Positions 34,478 to 48,300 are shown, numbered from the stretch's first letter. The stretch: 64,000 nucleotides of DNA from Raineyella antarctica (GCF_900092135.1 NZ_FMYF01000005.1:1-64000), one strand, 5' to 3'. Notes: generated by a model not told the origin, from the sequence alone. Numbers and translations are program-made.

Positions 34478-36031
34478 GTGCCCGAGTCCTCGGCCAGCGC
34501 GTCACCCGGTCCGCACCAGCAGACCGAGACCGAGCGCAAGTTCGCCCTCCTCCCCGGAGCCGAGGTGCCCGACCTCAGCGGTCTGGCCGCGGTCGGCGAG
34601 CCTGTGGTCCTTGACCTGTCCGCCACCTACATCGACTCCCCCACGTACGAGCTGAACCGGGCCCGGATCACGCTGCGCCGCCGCACCGGTGGCACCGATG
34701 CCGCCTGGCACCTCAAGCTGCCCGCCGAGGACGGGGCCCGGACCGAGCTGCACGTCCCGCTGGAGCCCACCGACGACCCGATGCTGGTCCCCCGTGGGCT
34801 CCGGTCGGTGGTCAACGAGCGCGTCGGCACGGTCGCCCTGGTGCCGGTGGCGCTGCTGGAGACCAGGCGTACGGTCCGGGTGCTCTCCGACGCCGCGACC
34901 GGCAAGCGGCTGGCCGAGCTGGCCGACGACACCGTCACGGCGACCCGCCTCGCCCTGCCGGGGACGGCCGGCCGTTCGACGACGTGGCGCGAGCTCGAGG
35001 TGGAGCTGCTCGAGGGGGACGTCGCGTTCCTGGACGCCGTCACCGAGAAGCTCCAGTGGGCCGGCATCGTGCCCTCCCAGTCCCCCTCGAAGGTCTCGCA
35101 GGCCCTCGGCGATGCCCCCGCCGCCGCGGCCGCCCGGCAGCCGTCCACGCAGGACGAGCTGGTCGAGACGGTGCTGCGGGCCCTGGCCACCCACGTCGGG
35201 GTGCTGCAGGGCCGCGAGGAGGCCGTCGCGGTCGACGCGCCCGACGCGGTGCACAAGGCCCGGGTCGCCTCCCGGCGGCTGCGCAGCATCCTGCGCGTGT
35301 TCCGCGACCTCTTCGACGCCGATGCGGTCCAGGACCTGCGCGACGAGCTGCAGTGGTACGCCACCGAGCTCGGCCACGCCCGCGACGCCGAGGTGCAGAA
35401 GGCGCGCCTGCTCGACCAGCTCGACTCGCTGCCTTCCGAGTCCGTGGTCGGTCCGGTCCGGGCCCGGATGGAGACCGAGCTGGAGGCCACCCACCAGGCC
35501 GCCCTGGCCGGGGTCGCCGCCTGTCTGGCCGACGACCGCTACCGCGCCCTGATGATCAGCCTGGGCCGCTGGTTGAGCGATCCCCCGCTGGCCCCGGACG
35601 CGGGCGGCACCGTTGCGGAACGAGCGGTCGAGCTGGTCGACAAGGCGATCACGAAGGTGCGTCGCGCGCACGCGGAGGCCGAGGCCTCCCAGGGCGAGGA
35701 GCAGCTGGCAGCCCTGCACGAGGTCCGCAAGAAGGCCAAGATCGTCCGCTACGCCTGCGAGGCGCTGGTCCCCGCCTACGGGGAGTCCGCCGCCTCGTCG
35801 GCCCGCGACTGGGAGGCGGTCACCGAGGTGTTCGGCGAGATGAACGACGCCGTGGTCGCCCGGGCACGCCTGCTCGCCCTGGCCGAGGCGGCCACCGCGG
35901 CCGACGAGCCGACCTTCACGTACGGCGTGCTGTTCGGCACCCAGATGGGCAACCTGGACCGCGACCTGCCGGAGGCCAGGGCGGCCCTGAAGCGGGCGGT
36001 CCGCCACGGACCGGACAGCTGGGGGGACTGA
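34478..36031 (+). CDS. CYTH and CHAD domain protein
   Basis: A 517-residue cytoplasmic protein. The N-terminal CYTH domain (about 15-215) starts with the metal/phosphate motif ETERKF (ExExK) and has alternating basic strands (ITLRRRTGG, WHLKLP). A CHAD domain (about 225-515) follows, a helical domain with conserved histidines and basic residues (DAVHKARVASRRLRS, ARDAEVQKARLLDQL, ALHEVRKKAKIVRYACEAL). This pair handles inorganic polyphosphate or triphosphates in other bacteria. GTG start with AAGGAG upstream. Divergent from dnaE, convergent with gltD across a strong hairpin. It is monocistronic. Confidence 0.92.
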   Translation: MPESSASASPGPHQQTETERKFALLPGAEVPDLSGLAAVGEPVVLDLSATYIDSPTYELNRARITLRRRTGGTDAAWHLKLPAEDGARTELHVPLEPTDDPMLVPRGLRSVVNERVGTVALVPVALLETRRTVRVLSDAATGKRLAELADDTVTATRLALPGTAGRSTTWRELEVELLEGDVAFLDAVTEKLQWAGIVPSQSPSKVSQALGDAPAAAAARQPSTQDELVETVLRALATHVGVLQGREEAVAVDAPDAVHKARVASRRLRSILRVFRDLFDADAVQDLRDELQWYATELGHARDAEVQKARLLDQLDSLPSESVVGPVRARMETELEATHQAALAGVAACLADDRYRALMISLGRWLSDPPLAPDAGGTVAERAVELVDKAITKVRRAHAEAEASQGEEQLAALHEVRKKAKIVRYACEALVPAYGESAASSARDWEAVTEVFGEMNDAVVARARLLALAEAATAADEPTFTYGVLFGTQMGNLDRDLPEARAALKRAVRHGPDSWGD

Positions 36032-36053
36032 CCGCCAGCAGGCATACCCGGAA

Positions 36054-36101
36054 CGGCACGGACCCCCGGTCCCCCTCGCGGGGGGCCGGGGGTCCGTGCC
36101 G
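36054..36101. terminator. Very strong bidirectional terminator hairpin
   Basis: A 22-bp near-perfect stem (CGGCACGGACCCCCGG arm, then a run of C opposite a run of G) with a TCGC loop, centred between convergent CYTH-CHAD and gltD. No U-tract. Confidence 0.85.
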
Positions 36102-36132
36102 TACGGGACCGGGTGGCCAGGAGGCCGGCTGG

Positions 36133-37594
36133 TCAGACGGTCATGGACCGTTCCTGCGGGCCGATCGGGCGGGGCAGCTTGCTGCCACCGCTGAGGAAGG
36201 CGTCCACGCCTGCGGCGCAGGAACGTCCCTCGGCGATCGCCCAGACGATCAGCGACTGGCCGCGACCGGCGTCACCGCAGCAGAAGACACCCTCCACGTC
36301 GGTCATGTAGGCGTCGTCGCGGGCGAGGTTGCCACGCTGGTCAAGTCCGGCACCCAGCTCGCTGACCAGGGCATCGGTCTCGGGGCCGACGAAGCCCATC
36401 GCCAGCACGACCAGGTCGGCGGGGATGACCTTCTCCGAACCCTCGACGGGCGCGAACCCGCGGGCACCGTTGGGCCGGACCTCGACGAACTTCAGCTGCC
36501 GGACGTGGCCTTCCTCGTCCCCGATGAACTCGGAGGTGGACGCCTCGAAGATGCGCTCACCGCCCTCCTCCTGGGAGGTGGAGACGCGCCAGACCGCCGG
36601 GTAGGTCGGCCACGGCTGGTGCGGCGGACGGTCCTCCCCCGGTGCCGGGAAGATCTCCAGCTGGGTCACCGAGGCGGCCCCCTGGCGGATCGCGGTACCG
36701 ATGCAGTCCGAGCCCGTGTCGCCGCCGCCGATCACGACCACGTGCTTGCCGGTGGCCAGGATCTGGTTCTCGACCTTCTTGCCGCGGGCGACCCGGTTGG
36801 CCTGGGGCAGGTAGTCCATCGCGAAGTGGACCCCGTCCAGCTCGCGCCCGGTGGCGGGCAGGTCGCGCGGCTTCGTCGAGCCGATCGCCACCACGACCGC
36901 GTCGTACCGGGAGCGCAGCTCGCTCCAGGTGATGTCCTTGCCGATGGTGACGCCGGTACGGAAGATCGTGCCCTCGTCCTTCATCTGCCGGATCCGCCGG
37001 TCCAGGACCGACTTCTCCATCTTGAACTCCGGGATGCCGAAGCGCAGCAGGCCGCCGGGGGCCTCCGAGCGCTCGAACACCGCGACCGTGTGGCCGGCCC
37101 GGGTCAGCTGCTGGGCGGCGGCGAGGCCGGACGGACCGGAGCCGACGACGGCCACGGTGTAGCCGGTGTGCCAGTCCGGGGCCTGCGGCTGGATGTAGCG
37201 GTCGTCCCAGGCACGCTCGGCGATCGAGACCTCGATGCCCTTGATCGCCACGGGGTCACCGTTGATGCCGACCACGCAGGCGGTCTCGCACGGCGCCGGG
37301 CACAACCGGCCGGTGAACTCCGGGAAGTTGTTGGTCGCGTGCAGGCGGTCGGACGCGGCCTCCCAGTCGTCCCGCCAGACCTGGTCGTTCCACTCCGGGA
37401 TGATGTTGCCCAGCGGGCAGCCCTGGTGGCAGAACGGGATGCCGCAGTCCATGCAGCGGGCGGCCTGGGTCTTGATGATCGGCAGCAGTGCCGCCGCCGG
37501 ACCACCCGGGTAGACCTCGTTCCAGTCGCGTATGCGCTCGGCAGGGTCGCGGCGCGTGGGGTGCTCGCGCTCGTACTTCATGAAGCCACGGGGA

Positions 37595-37602
<8 letters not shown>
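36133..37602 (-). CDS. gltD: Glutamate synthase small subunit
   Basis: NADPH-dependent beta subunit of glutamate synthase, 489 residues. N-terminal [4Fe-4S] cysteines are in [17 protein letters not shown] and [13 protein letters not shown] motif [22 protein letters not shown] motif [17 protein letters not shown], and the late FAD segment [22 protein letters not shown] start ([14 protein letters not shown]) matches family N-termini; it overlaps gltB by 8 nt. It passes electrons to GltB for glutamine plus 2-oxoglutarate to two glutamate. Regulation presumably follows gltB. Confidence 0.96.
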
Positions 37603-42166
<4,564 letters not shown>

Positions 42167-42471
42167 TTCTCTCCCCTCGGACAGGCCACGTCGTCACCTC
42201 TGCGGTGAGAACGGGCGATGAGTCGGTACGCCGGGACCGGACCTCACCAGGGAGGGGGTCCGGCAGCGCAACGCGCGGATGCGGAGCCAGCCGTCGGCGC
42301 CGTTGCACGACGACAGACTTCCAATCCGCCATTTTTCAGCATCGGCGGTCGACAAGTAAAGGCCGGGAACCACGGCGTTACATGATTGTGCACACATGTA
42401 ACACGATCGTCACGGTCAGGTCTCAGGCAGGCCTCAGTGGATCCTCAGTTTGTCCCGGAGCGCGTGTGTGA
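42167..42471. other. Intergenic region upstream of gltB
   Basis: The only gene-free stretch over 300 nt. It holds the gltB ribosome binding site, an AT-richer segment (about 42320-42410) unlike the rest of the window, and the inverted repeat and GTNAC half-sites at 42377-42415. I see no RNA gene or coding frame with support. The short frames here look like chance. Confidence 0.6.
42377..42415. promoter_or_regulatory. GTTACATG-N10-CATGTAAC inverted repeat with further GTNAC half-sites (GlnR-like)
   Basis: A perfect 8-bp inverted repeat with a 10-nt spacer (42377-42402), then GTCAC at 42409 after a 6-nt gap. Half-sites GTTAC, GTAAC and GTCAC, with 21- and 11-nt steps, resemble the GTNAC-N6 layout of actinobacterial GlnR sites. 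It lies about 210 nt upstream of gltB. Confidence 0.5.
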
Positions 42472-43152
42472 TCAGAGCGCTACCACCCCGCGCACCCGGT
42501 GGCCGACGGCGATCGACTCGCCCGAGATCGCTCCTGCTCGAGGCGACACGAGAAAGGCGATGAGGTCCGCGATCTGTTCGGGGCTCGACTCGCCTCCACG
42601 GCCCGGCGCCACGTCAGAGGATGGCGAGGCGGAGACAGTCCCGGGATTGACCGTGTTCACGGTGACGCCGGACCCGGCCACGCTGTCGGCCAGATTCTTG
42701 GCGGCGACGATGAGGGCGGCATTGCGGACCGAACCGGTCACATTGCCCGTGAGGTACGCGTTCTGGCCGCTCACTCCGACGATTCGCCCATAGCCCGCCC
42801 CGGTCATGATCGGCAGCGCCGCGTTCGCCAGACGAAGGAAGGACATCGCCTTCGCCTCGACCGCGGACAGGACCTGGTCCGGGTCGGCATTGCGGGACGC
42901 ATCGAGGGTCTGGGCGCTCGGGGCAGCCGCGACCACCAAAACGTCGAGACGGCCGTACTGCTCGAGCACGTGGTCCAGCGCCTCCCTCACCGCGTTCGGG
43001 TCACCCGCGTCGAGGACCATGCCGTCCTCGACATGGCGAGACGCGGCGATGGCCAGGGCCCCTTCCGCCCGGAGCCGCGCGACGACTGCCCGCCCGATGA
43101 ACCCCGTGCCGCCCACGACGAGGGCCACGCGATCGCGTAGTTCAAGATCCAT
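42472..43152 (-). CDS. Atypical SDR-family protein lacking the YxxxK catalytic motif
   Basis: A 226-residue Rossmann-fold protein. The cofactor loop VVGGTGFIGRAV and the downstream NPGTVSAS segment place it in the short-chain dehydrogenase/reductase family. The active-site region reads GVSGQNAYLTGNVTGSVRNA; aligned on the usual YxASKAAL block, GSVRNAAL has no Tyr and no Lys, so standard SDR catalysis looks lost. It may bind a nucleotide without reducing, or use another residue. ATG 43152 has no ribosome binding site but TAGGCT exactly 7 nt upstream, implying a leaderless mRNA. It stands alone between the gltB control region and the lgt/CPBP genes; neighbours give no role. Confidence 0.8.
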   Translation of the reverse strand: MDLELRDRVALVVGGTGFIGRAVVARLRAEGALAIAASRHVEDGMVLDAGDPNAVREALDHVLEQYGRLDVLVVAAAPSAQTLDASRNADPDQVLSAVEAKAMSFLRLANAALPIMTGAGYGRIVGVSGQNAYLTGNVTGSVRNAALIVAAKNLADSVAGSGVTVNTVNPGTVSASPSSDVAPGRGGESSPEQIADLIAFLVSPRAGAISGESIAVGHRVRGVVAL

Positions 43153-43159
43153 GCGAAGG

Positions 43160-43165
43160 AGCCTA
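43160..43165 (-). promoter_or_regulatory. -10 box TAGGCT, leaderless start of the SDR gene
   Basis: TAGGCT ends 7 nt before ATG 43152, which has no Shine-Dalgarno sequence. Confidence 0.5.
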
Positions 43166-43235
43166 GCTGAGCAGGTACTCGGTTGTGCCGCCCCACTGCT
43201 GGGATCACCGGACTGCCGTCCGGCACAGGGAAACA

Positions 43236-43264
43236 CCCACCGCGGCGCCCGGACAGGCGGTGGG
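43236..43264. terminator. Possible terminator hairpin downstream of the CPBP gene
   Basis: An 8-bp perfect stem (CCCACCGC/GCGGTGGG) with a 13-nt loop in the 251-nt spacer between the CPBP stop and the SDR start. The rest of this spacer shows nothing else I can support. Confidence 0.35.
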
Positions 43265-43403
43265 CGGCCTCCGCTGACGTCACGGGCGCGTCATCAAGGG
43301 GCCGGATCCCGAGGACCCCAGGGGCAACCGCGCATGGCGTGGGAAAGGCCCTGGCCAACGCCTTATCGAGGCCGGCGACCTCATCCGGTGCGAAGGCCGC
43401 CAC

Positions 43404-44198
43404 TCAGCCGTACGGGGCCATCCCCCGGCCCTCCCGCGAGCGGGCGTACGCCCAGATGGCGCCGGCTCCCGCGAGCACACCGGTGGTGGCCAGTACCACC
43501 GCCCCGTGCCAGGCCCCGGTCTCCTCGGGCAGCAGCAGGTAGAGGGCGACCATCAGTCCCCACTGGAACAGCGAGGCCACGACGAGCTGGCCGTGGCGCA
43601 TCTCCTCCAGCACGCTGGCCAGCAGCACCGACCAGCCGATCGTGGTCACCACCGCGAGGATGCCCAGCCCCGGGCCGAAGCGCCAGGTCGACGCGGTGAG
43701 CAGGCCCCAGACCAGGCCGGTGCCGACCGCGGCGGCGATCCACCCGTACGTCGCGCGCAGGGTCGGCCGGACGATGCCACGCCAGGCCGATTCCTGGGCC
43801 ACTGCCAGTGGGAGGTACAGCCCGAGCCGGGCGATGAACGGCAGCCCGGCATCGGGGTCGATCCGGGGCACGGACAGCCAGCCGAGCAGCAGGCAGAGCT
43901 GGTTCCAGGCGACGAGCAGGCCGATGACCAGCAGCAGGGCGACCAGGCCGCGGCGCAGCACTCGGGCATCGACGTGCGCGTCGAACTGCGTGCGCAGTCC
44001 GGGCAACCGTCGCCGCAGCGCCAGGACGAGGCCGACCCCCAGCGCCGGGGCGAGGGTGGAGGCCGACAGCAGGCCGGCGTCGCGCAGGGCCCAGCCGACC
44101 AGGACCTGCTCGAGGGCGACGACGACCGCCACGGGAAGTGCCAGCACCCCCACCACGGCCCAGGCCTGCCGCCGCCCAGCGGCCGCCGGCCCGGTCAT
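43404..44198 (-). CDS. CPBP-family intramembrane protein (Abi/CAAX-like), variant motif
   Basis: A 264-residue membrane protein with about eight hydrophobic segments. The CPBP motif 1 region reads AQESAWRGIVRPTL, where the family usually has EExxxR; the first Glu is Gln here. A later conserved-like segment is GWIAAAVGTGLVWGLL. It may be an altered or inactive glutamic-type intramembrane protease. ATG overlaps the lgt stop (ATGA), so it is translated with lgt, which suggests an envelope or lipoprotein-linked role. Substrate unknown. Confidence 0.75.
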   Translation of the reverse strand: MTGPAAAGRRQAWAVVGVLALPVAVVVALEQVLVGWALRDAGLLSASTLAPALGVGLVLALRRRLPGLRTQFDAHVDARVLRRGLVALLLVIGLLVAWNQLCLLLGWLSVPRIDPDAGLPFIARLGLYLPLAVAQESAWRGIVRPTLRATYGWIAAAVGTGLVWGLLTASTWRFGPGLGILAVVTTIGWSVLLASVLEEMRHGQLVVASLFQWGLMVALYLLLPEETGAWHGAVVLATTGVLAGAGAIWAYARSREGRGMAPYG

Positions 44199-45100
44199 GC
44201 CTCGACGACCTCCCTGCGCCCGTCCGGGTCGACGGCCTCCGGGGCCTCGCGGTCCCGGTGGCGCAGCCGCACCAGCACCAGGGCCACCAGGGCGGCGACG
44301 AAGACGATCACGGAGACGTACTCGTTGATCCGCCACGTGCCGATCGTGTTCGCCTTGTCGATCCGCAGGCCCTCGACCCAGAACCGGCCGAAGGTGTAGA
44401 GCACCACGTAGAGCAGGAAGACCTGGCCGTGGCCGAGGCGCAGGCGCCGGTCGACGAGGACCAGGACCAGGGCCACCAGCAGGACCCACAGCAGCTCGTA
44501 GAGGAAGGTGGGGTGGAAGGTCGCGTACTGCTCGTACCCGGCGGGGCGATGGGCCGGGTCGATCTCCAGGGCCCACGGCAGGGTGCTCGGACGTCCGAAG
44601 AGCTCCTGGTTGAACCAGTTGCCGAGCCGCCCGATGCCCTGGGCGATGGCCAGGCCGGGGGCGAGGCTATCGGCCATGGCGGCGAAGGAGGCACCCTTGC
44701 GGCGGCAGACCAGCCAGATGCCGAGGGCACCGGCGGCGACCGCCCCCCAGATGCCCAGGCCGCCGTTCCAGATGTAGAGCGCTTCGACCGGGTGCTTGCC
44801 GGGACCGAAGTAGAGCTGGTGGTCGGTGATCACGTGGTAGAGCCGGGCGCCGATGATCCCCAGGGGGATCGCCACCAGCAGGGCCGTCTCCAAGGTGTCC
44901 TGGGTACCGCCGCGGGCCCGCCAGCGGCGGGACCCGACCACCCAGGCCACGCCGATGCCGACCAGGATGCACAGGGCGTAGGCGCGGATCGGGATGGTCA
45001 GGTCCCCGAAGGGCAGCGGAACGTACCACACCCCTTGCGGGGGGCTGGGGATCGACAGGGGTGCGAGCACCCCGGGGATCATCTCCGGGGGGAGGATCAT
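44195..45100 (-). CDS. lgt: Prolipoprotein diacylglyceryl transferase
   Basis: Membrane enzyme that adds diacylglycerol to the lipobox Cys of prolipoproteins. It has 301 residues and seven membrane segments. The signature IAQGIGRLGNWFNQELFGRPS holds the conserved Gly-Arg-x-Gly-Asn core, with LPWALEIDPAHRP and FHPTFLYELLW after it. ATG start with AAAGGCGG upstream. A TAGAGT box about 33 nt upstream suggests its own promoter. It follows trpA, as in mycobacteria, and is coupled to the CPBP gene. Confidence 0.96.
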   Translation of the reverse strand: MILPPEMIPGVLAPLSIPSPPQGVWYVPLPFGDLTIPIRAYALCILVGIGVAWVVGSRRWRARGGTQDTLETALLVAIPLGIIGARLYHVITDHQLYFGPGKHPVEALYIWNGGLGIWGAVAAGALGIWLVCRRKGASFAAMADSLAPGLAIAQGIGRLGNWFNQELFGRPSTLPWALEIDPAHRPAGYEQYATFHPTFLYELLWVLLVALVLVLVDRRLRLGHGQVFLLYVVLYTFGRFWVEGLRIDKANTIGTWRINEYVSVIVFVAALVALVLVRLRHRDREAPEAVDPDGRREVVEA

Positions 45101-45132
45101 CTGGCCGCCTTTCGGTTCGTCGGGCCACCGTC

Positions 45133-45138
45133 ACTCTA
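45133..45138 (-). promoter_or_regulatory. -10 box TAGAGT of lgt
   Basis: TAGAGT on the minus strand in the 63-nt trpA-lgt gap; predicted leader about 26 nt. Confidence 0.35.
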
Positions 45139-45163
45139 GCCAGTGGCACCGACGTCCGATCGT

Positions 45164-45994
45164 TCAGCGGGCCGCGCGGACACCCCTGGCCAGGTCGAGC
45201 GACAGGGCCCGCAGGGCGGCCAGGTCCTCCGGGTGGCCGGCGTCGTCGGCCTCGATCAGGGTCCGGACCAGGGCCGAGCCGACGATGACGGCGTCCGCGT
45301 ACGCCCCTATCTCGGCGGCCTGGGCACCGTCGGAGACCCCGATGCCGATCCCGATCCGAGTCTCGGGCGAGATCCGGCGGATCCGCTCGGTCAGCACCCG
45401 GCCGGCGTCCGAGGTGGTCTCCCGGGCACCGGTGACGCCCATCACCGCGGTGGCGTACAGCCAGCCGCGACCGGCGCCGGCGGTGAGCGCGATCCGGTCG
45501 TCGGTCGAGGAGGGGGCGACCAGGTAGATCCGGTCCACACCGTGCTCGTCGGTCGCCGGGGTCCACTCGTCCGCCTCGTCGGGGGTGAGGTCGGGGGTGA
45601 TCACCCCGGCTCCCCCGGCGTTGGCGAAGTCACGGGCGAAGGCGTCGCAGCCGTACTGCTCGATCAGGTTCCAGTACGACATCACGCACGGGGTGGCGCC
45701 GGCGGCGGCGACGGCCTCGGTGGCCGCGAGCACGTCGCGGACCCGGACGCCCCGCTCCAGCGCCCGGGTGGCGGCACGCTGGATGGTCACCCCGTCCATC
45801 ATCGGGTCGGAGTACGGGATGCCGATCTCGACGATGTCGGCACCGGGGCCGTCCCCGGGGCTCACCAGGGCTCGCATCGCGTCCAGTGAGCCGGGAACGC
45901 TCGGGTAGCCGACGGGGAGGTAGCCGATGAAGACGGAGCGGCCCTCGGCGGCGGCACGGTCGAAGACCGGGGTGCAATTGCCTGGTGCTGTCAT
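45164..45994 (-). CDS. trpA: Tryptophan synthase alpha subunit
   Basis: TIM-barrel alpha chain that cleaves indole-3-glycerol phosphate. It has 276 residues. The catalytic Glu lies in ADIVEIGIPYSDPMMDGVTIQ, the catalytic Asp in GVITPDLTPDEA, and the phosphate site in GIGIGVSDGAQA. The N-terminal VFIGYLPVGYPS matches the family. ATG lies 1 nt after the trpB stop. It forms the alpha-beta complex with TrpB. Confidence 0.96.
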   Translation of the reverse strand: MTAPGNCTPVFDRAAAEGRSVFIGYLPVGYPSVPGSLDAMRALVSPGDGPGADIVEIGIPYSDPMMDGVTIQRAATRALERGVRVRDVLAATEAVAAAGATPCVMSYWNLIEQYGCDAFARDFANAGGAGVITPDLTPDEADEWTPATDEHGVDRIYLVAPSSTDDRIALTAGAGRGWLYATAVMGVTGARETTSDAGRVLTERIRRISPETRIGIGIGVSDGAQAAEIGAYADAVIVGSALVRTLIEADDAGHPEDLAALRALSLDLARGVRAAR

Positions 45995-45995
45995 C

Positions 45996-47333
45996 TCAGA
46001 TCTCCTCGGGCCGGGGCTCGGCATGGGCGGTGACGTCCTCGGGCAGTTCGACCGGGTCGCCGCCCATCGTCTGGTCGACCTCGCCGGTCAGCCCGAACCA
46101 GCGGATGGCCGTACGTACGTCCTTGTCGCCGCGACCGGACAGGGTGACCATGATCAGCGGCCGGGCCTGCGGGTCGGTCTCGGCGATCCGGCGGCCCAGG
46201 CGCATCGCGCCCGCGATCGCGTGCGCCGACTCGATCGCCGGCATCAGGCCCTCGGTCTGGGTGAGGAGCTGGAAGGCCTCCATCGCCTCGGCGTCGGTGA
46301 CCGGCTCGTACGTCGCCCGGCCGCTGTCGTGCAGGTAGGAGTGCTCGGGGCCGACGCCCGGGTAGTCCAGCCCGGCGGAGATCGAGTGCGACTCCTCGGT
46401 CTGGCCGTCCTCGTCCTGCAGCAGGTAGGTACGGGTGCCGTGCAGCACCCCGACGCTGCCGCCGGTGATGGACGCCGCGTGCCGGCCGGTCTCGACCCCG
46501 TCGCCGCCGGCCTCGAAGCCGTACAGGGCGACCGAGTCGTCGGGGATGAAGTCGGCGAAGGAGCCGAGCGCGTTCGAGCCGCCGCCCACGCAGGCGCAGA
46601 CCGCGTCGGGCAGCTGCCCGTACGTGTCCAGGAACTGCTGGCGGGCCTCGGTGGAGATCACCCGCTGGAACTCGCGGACGACCTTCGGGAACGGGTGCGG
46701 GCCGGCGACGGTGCCGATCAGGTAGTGCGTGGTGTCGACGGTGGCGACCCACTCGCGCATCGCCTCGTTCATCGCGTCCTTCAGCGTCGCGGAGCCGGAC
46801 TCCACGGCGATCACCTCGGCACCGAGCAGCTGCATCCGGGCGACGTTCAGGGCCTGCCGGTCGGTGTCGACCTTGCCCATGTAGACCCGGCACTCCAGCC
46901 CGAACAGGGCGGCCGCAGTCGCCGTCGCCACGCCGTGCTGGCCGGCGCCGGTCTCCGCGATGACGCGCTTCTTGCCCATCCGCTTGGTCAGCAGGGCCTG
47001 GCCGAGCACATTGTTGATCTTGTGCGACCCGGTGTGGTTGAGGTCCTCGCGCTTGAACACGATGCGGGCGTTGCCGCAGTGCTCGGAGAAGCGCTTCGCC
47101 TCGGTGAGCGGGGTGGGACGGCCCGCGTAGTTGACCCGCAGCGAGTCCAGTTCGGCGACGAAGTCAGGATCGATGACGGCCTTCTCGTAGGCCTCCTCGA
47201 GCTCGGCCAGCGCCGCGTAGAGCGCCTCCGGCACGAACTTGCCGCCGAGGCGGTCGAAGTGGCCGCGGGCGTCGGGCATCGAGCGCCCGTCCCACGGCTT
47301 CTGGCCGGCGATGTTGCGGACGTTCTCAGCCAC
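45996..47333 (-). CDS. trpB: Tryptophan synthase beta subunit
   Basis: PLP-dependent beta chain joining indole and serine, 445 residues (N-terminal extension [15 protein letters not shown]). The PLP lysine is in [18 protein letters not shown] (about residue 105); [20 protein letters not shown] and the PLP phosphate loop [15 protein letters not shown] are present, as is the C-terminal [11 protein letters not shown]. It overlaps trpC by 8 nt. The class is the standard TrpB1. Confidence 0.97.
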   Translation of the reverse strand: MAENVRNIAGQKPWDGRSMPDARGHFDRLGGKFVPEALYAALAELEEAYEKAVIDPDFVAELDSLRVNYAGRPTPLTEAKRFSEHCGNARIVFKREDLNHTGSHKINNVLGQALLTKRMGKKRVIAETGAGQHGVATATAAALFGLECRVYMGKVDTDRQALNVARMQLLGAEVIAVESGSATLKDAMNEAMREWVATVDTTHYLIGTVAGPHPFPKVVREFQRVISTEARQQFLDTYGQLPDAVCACVGGGSNALGSFADFIPDDSVALYGFEAGGDGVETGRHAASITGGSVGVLHGTRTYLLQDEDGQTEESHSISAGLDYPGVGPEHSYLHDSGRATYEPVTDAEAMEAFQLLTQTEGLMPAIESAHAIAGAMRLGRRIAETDPQARPLIMVTLSGRGDKDVRTAIRWFGLTGEVDQTMGGDPVELPEDVTAHAEPRPEEI

Positions 47334-48111
47334 GGACTGCCTCCTTCATGGCACGCACCCCGGCGACGGGATCGCCGCCGGTGACGAGGGCCTCGCCGAT
47401 CAGCGCCACGTCGGCGCCCGCCTCGGCAAAGGCCCGGACATCCTCGGGTGTCCGTACCCCGGACTCGGCGACCAGGACCGTCCCCTCCGGGACGAGCGGG
47501 GCCAGCCGGGCGAAGGTACGGATGTCGACCTCGAGGGTGTTGAGGTTGCGGTTGTTGACGCCGACCAGGACGGCGCCGGCATCGGCGGCGCGGCGCACCT
47601 CGTCGGCGGTGTGGGTCTCGACCAGCGGGGTGAGGCCGAGGTCGAGCGCGGTGGCGTGCAGGGCTGCCAGCTCGGCGTCGGACAGCGAGGCGACGATCAG
47701 CAGGGCGAGGTCGGCGCCGACGGCCCGGGCCTCGTACAGCTGGTAGGCGTCGGTGATGAAGTCCTTGCGCAGGACCGGCACGTCGACCCGGGCGCGGACG
47801 GCGGCCAGGTCGTCCAGCGAGCCGCCGAAGCGGTGCTTCTCGGTCAGCACCGAGATCGCGTCGGCGCCGCCGTGGGCGTATGCCTCGGCCAAGGCCGCAG
47901 GGTCGGCGATCTCGGCGAGGGCGCCCTTGGAGGGGCTGGACCGCTTCACCTCGGCGATGATCGCGATCCCGGGGGCGCGGAAGGCCGGCAGCGGGTCGCG
48001 GGTGGCGGGCAGGGCAGCGATCCGGCGCACCAGTTCGTCCTGCCCGACGAGCGCGCGGCGCTCCTCCATGTCGGCGCGTGCACCGGCGTTCAGCTCATCG
48101 AGGACACCCAT
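47326..48111 (-). CDS. trpC: Indole-3-glycerol phosphate synthase
   Basis: TIM-barrel synthase, 261 residues. Motifs: [17 protein letters not shown] with the catalytic Lys, [51 protein letters not shown] and [12 protein letters not shown]. It is monofunctional, without a TrpF domain. ATG start with GGAAGGGAGAGG upstream. It begins the trpC-trpB-trpA run; a 227-nt spacer with a hairpin separates it from the upstream trpE part. The TrpF step is probably done by PriA. Confidence 0.96.
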   Translation of the reverse strand: MGVLDELNAGARADMEERRALVGQDELVRRIAALPATRDPLPAFRAPGIAIIAEVKRSSPSKGALAEIADPAALAEAYAHGGADAISVLTEKHRFGGSLDDLAAVRARVDVPVLRKDFITDAYQLYEARAVGADLALLIVASLSDAELAALHATALDLGLTPLVETHTADEVRRAADAGAVLVGVNNRNLNTLEVDIRTFARLAPLVPEGTVLVAESGVRTPEDVRAFAEAGADVALIGEALVTGGDPVAGVRAMKEAVRG

Positions 48112-48268
48112 CGGCCTCTCCCTTCCTGGTTCCACTTCGGTTGTACCCGTGCCGACCCGAACGGCGGCCGACCGGTCCTGCCGGTGGCTCGCCATCCGTC
48201 GTCGTGCTGCTCTTCGTGCTGTTCATTGTCGTGCCGGCCTGCAGCACGCCAGGCGCCGTGAGACGCCA

Positions 48269-48300
48269 CGGGCGCCACGGACCAGTGGTCCGGGCGCCCG
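48269..48300 (-). terminator. Hairpin between the trpE half and the trpCBA half of the locus
   Basis: Inverted repeat: CGGGCGCC pairs with GGCGCCCG and an inner GGACCA with TGGTCC, interrupted by a small bulge. No U-tract. It could terminate or attenuate readthrough from the upstream operon into trpC, or stabilise a processed end. Confidence 0.45.

Noticed and set aside
30683-36031. Very long open frame antisense to dnaE1, running on into the CYTH-CHAD gene
   Set aside because: GC-rich third positions open the antisense frame. The part opposite dnaE1 is His/Leu/Val/Asp-rich with no domain, whereas dnaE1 is unambiguous. Only the CYTH-CHAD part from 34478 is real.
42194-42397. Small open frame upstream of gltB
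   Set aside because: Its start lies inside the inverted repeat and it has no ribosome binding site or recognisable product.
42987-43403. Open frame beginning right after the CPBP stop, as a possible small gene
   Set aside because: It runs 166 nt into the SDR gene in another frame and has no motif or ribosome binding site. The SDR start is better supported.
48090-48278. Trp-containing open frame upstream of trpC as an attenuation leader peptide
   Set aside because: The four Trp codons are dispersed, the frame overlaps the trpC start, and no alternative anti-terminator stem is clear.
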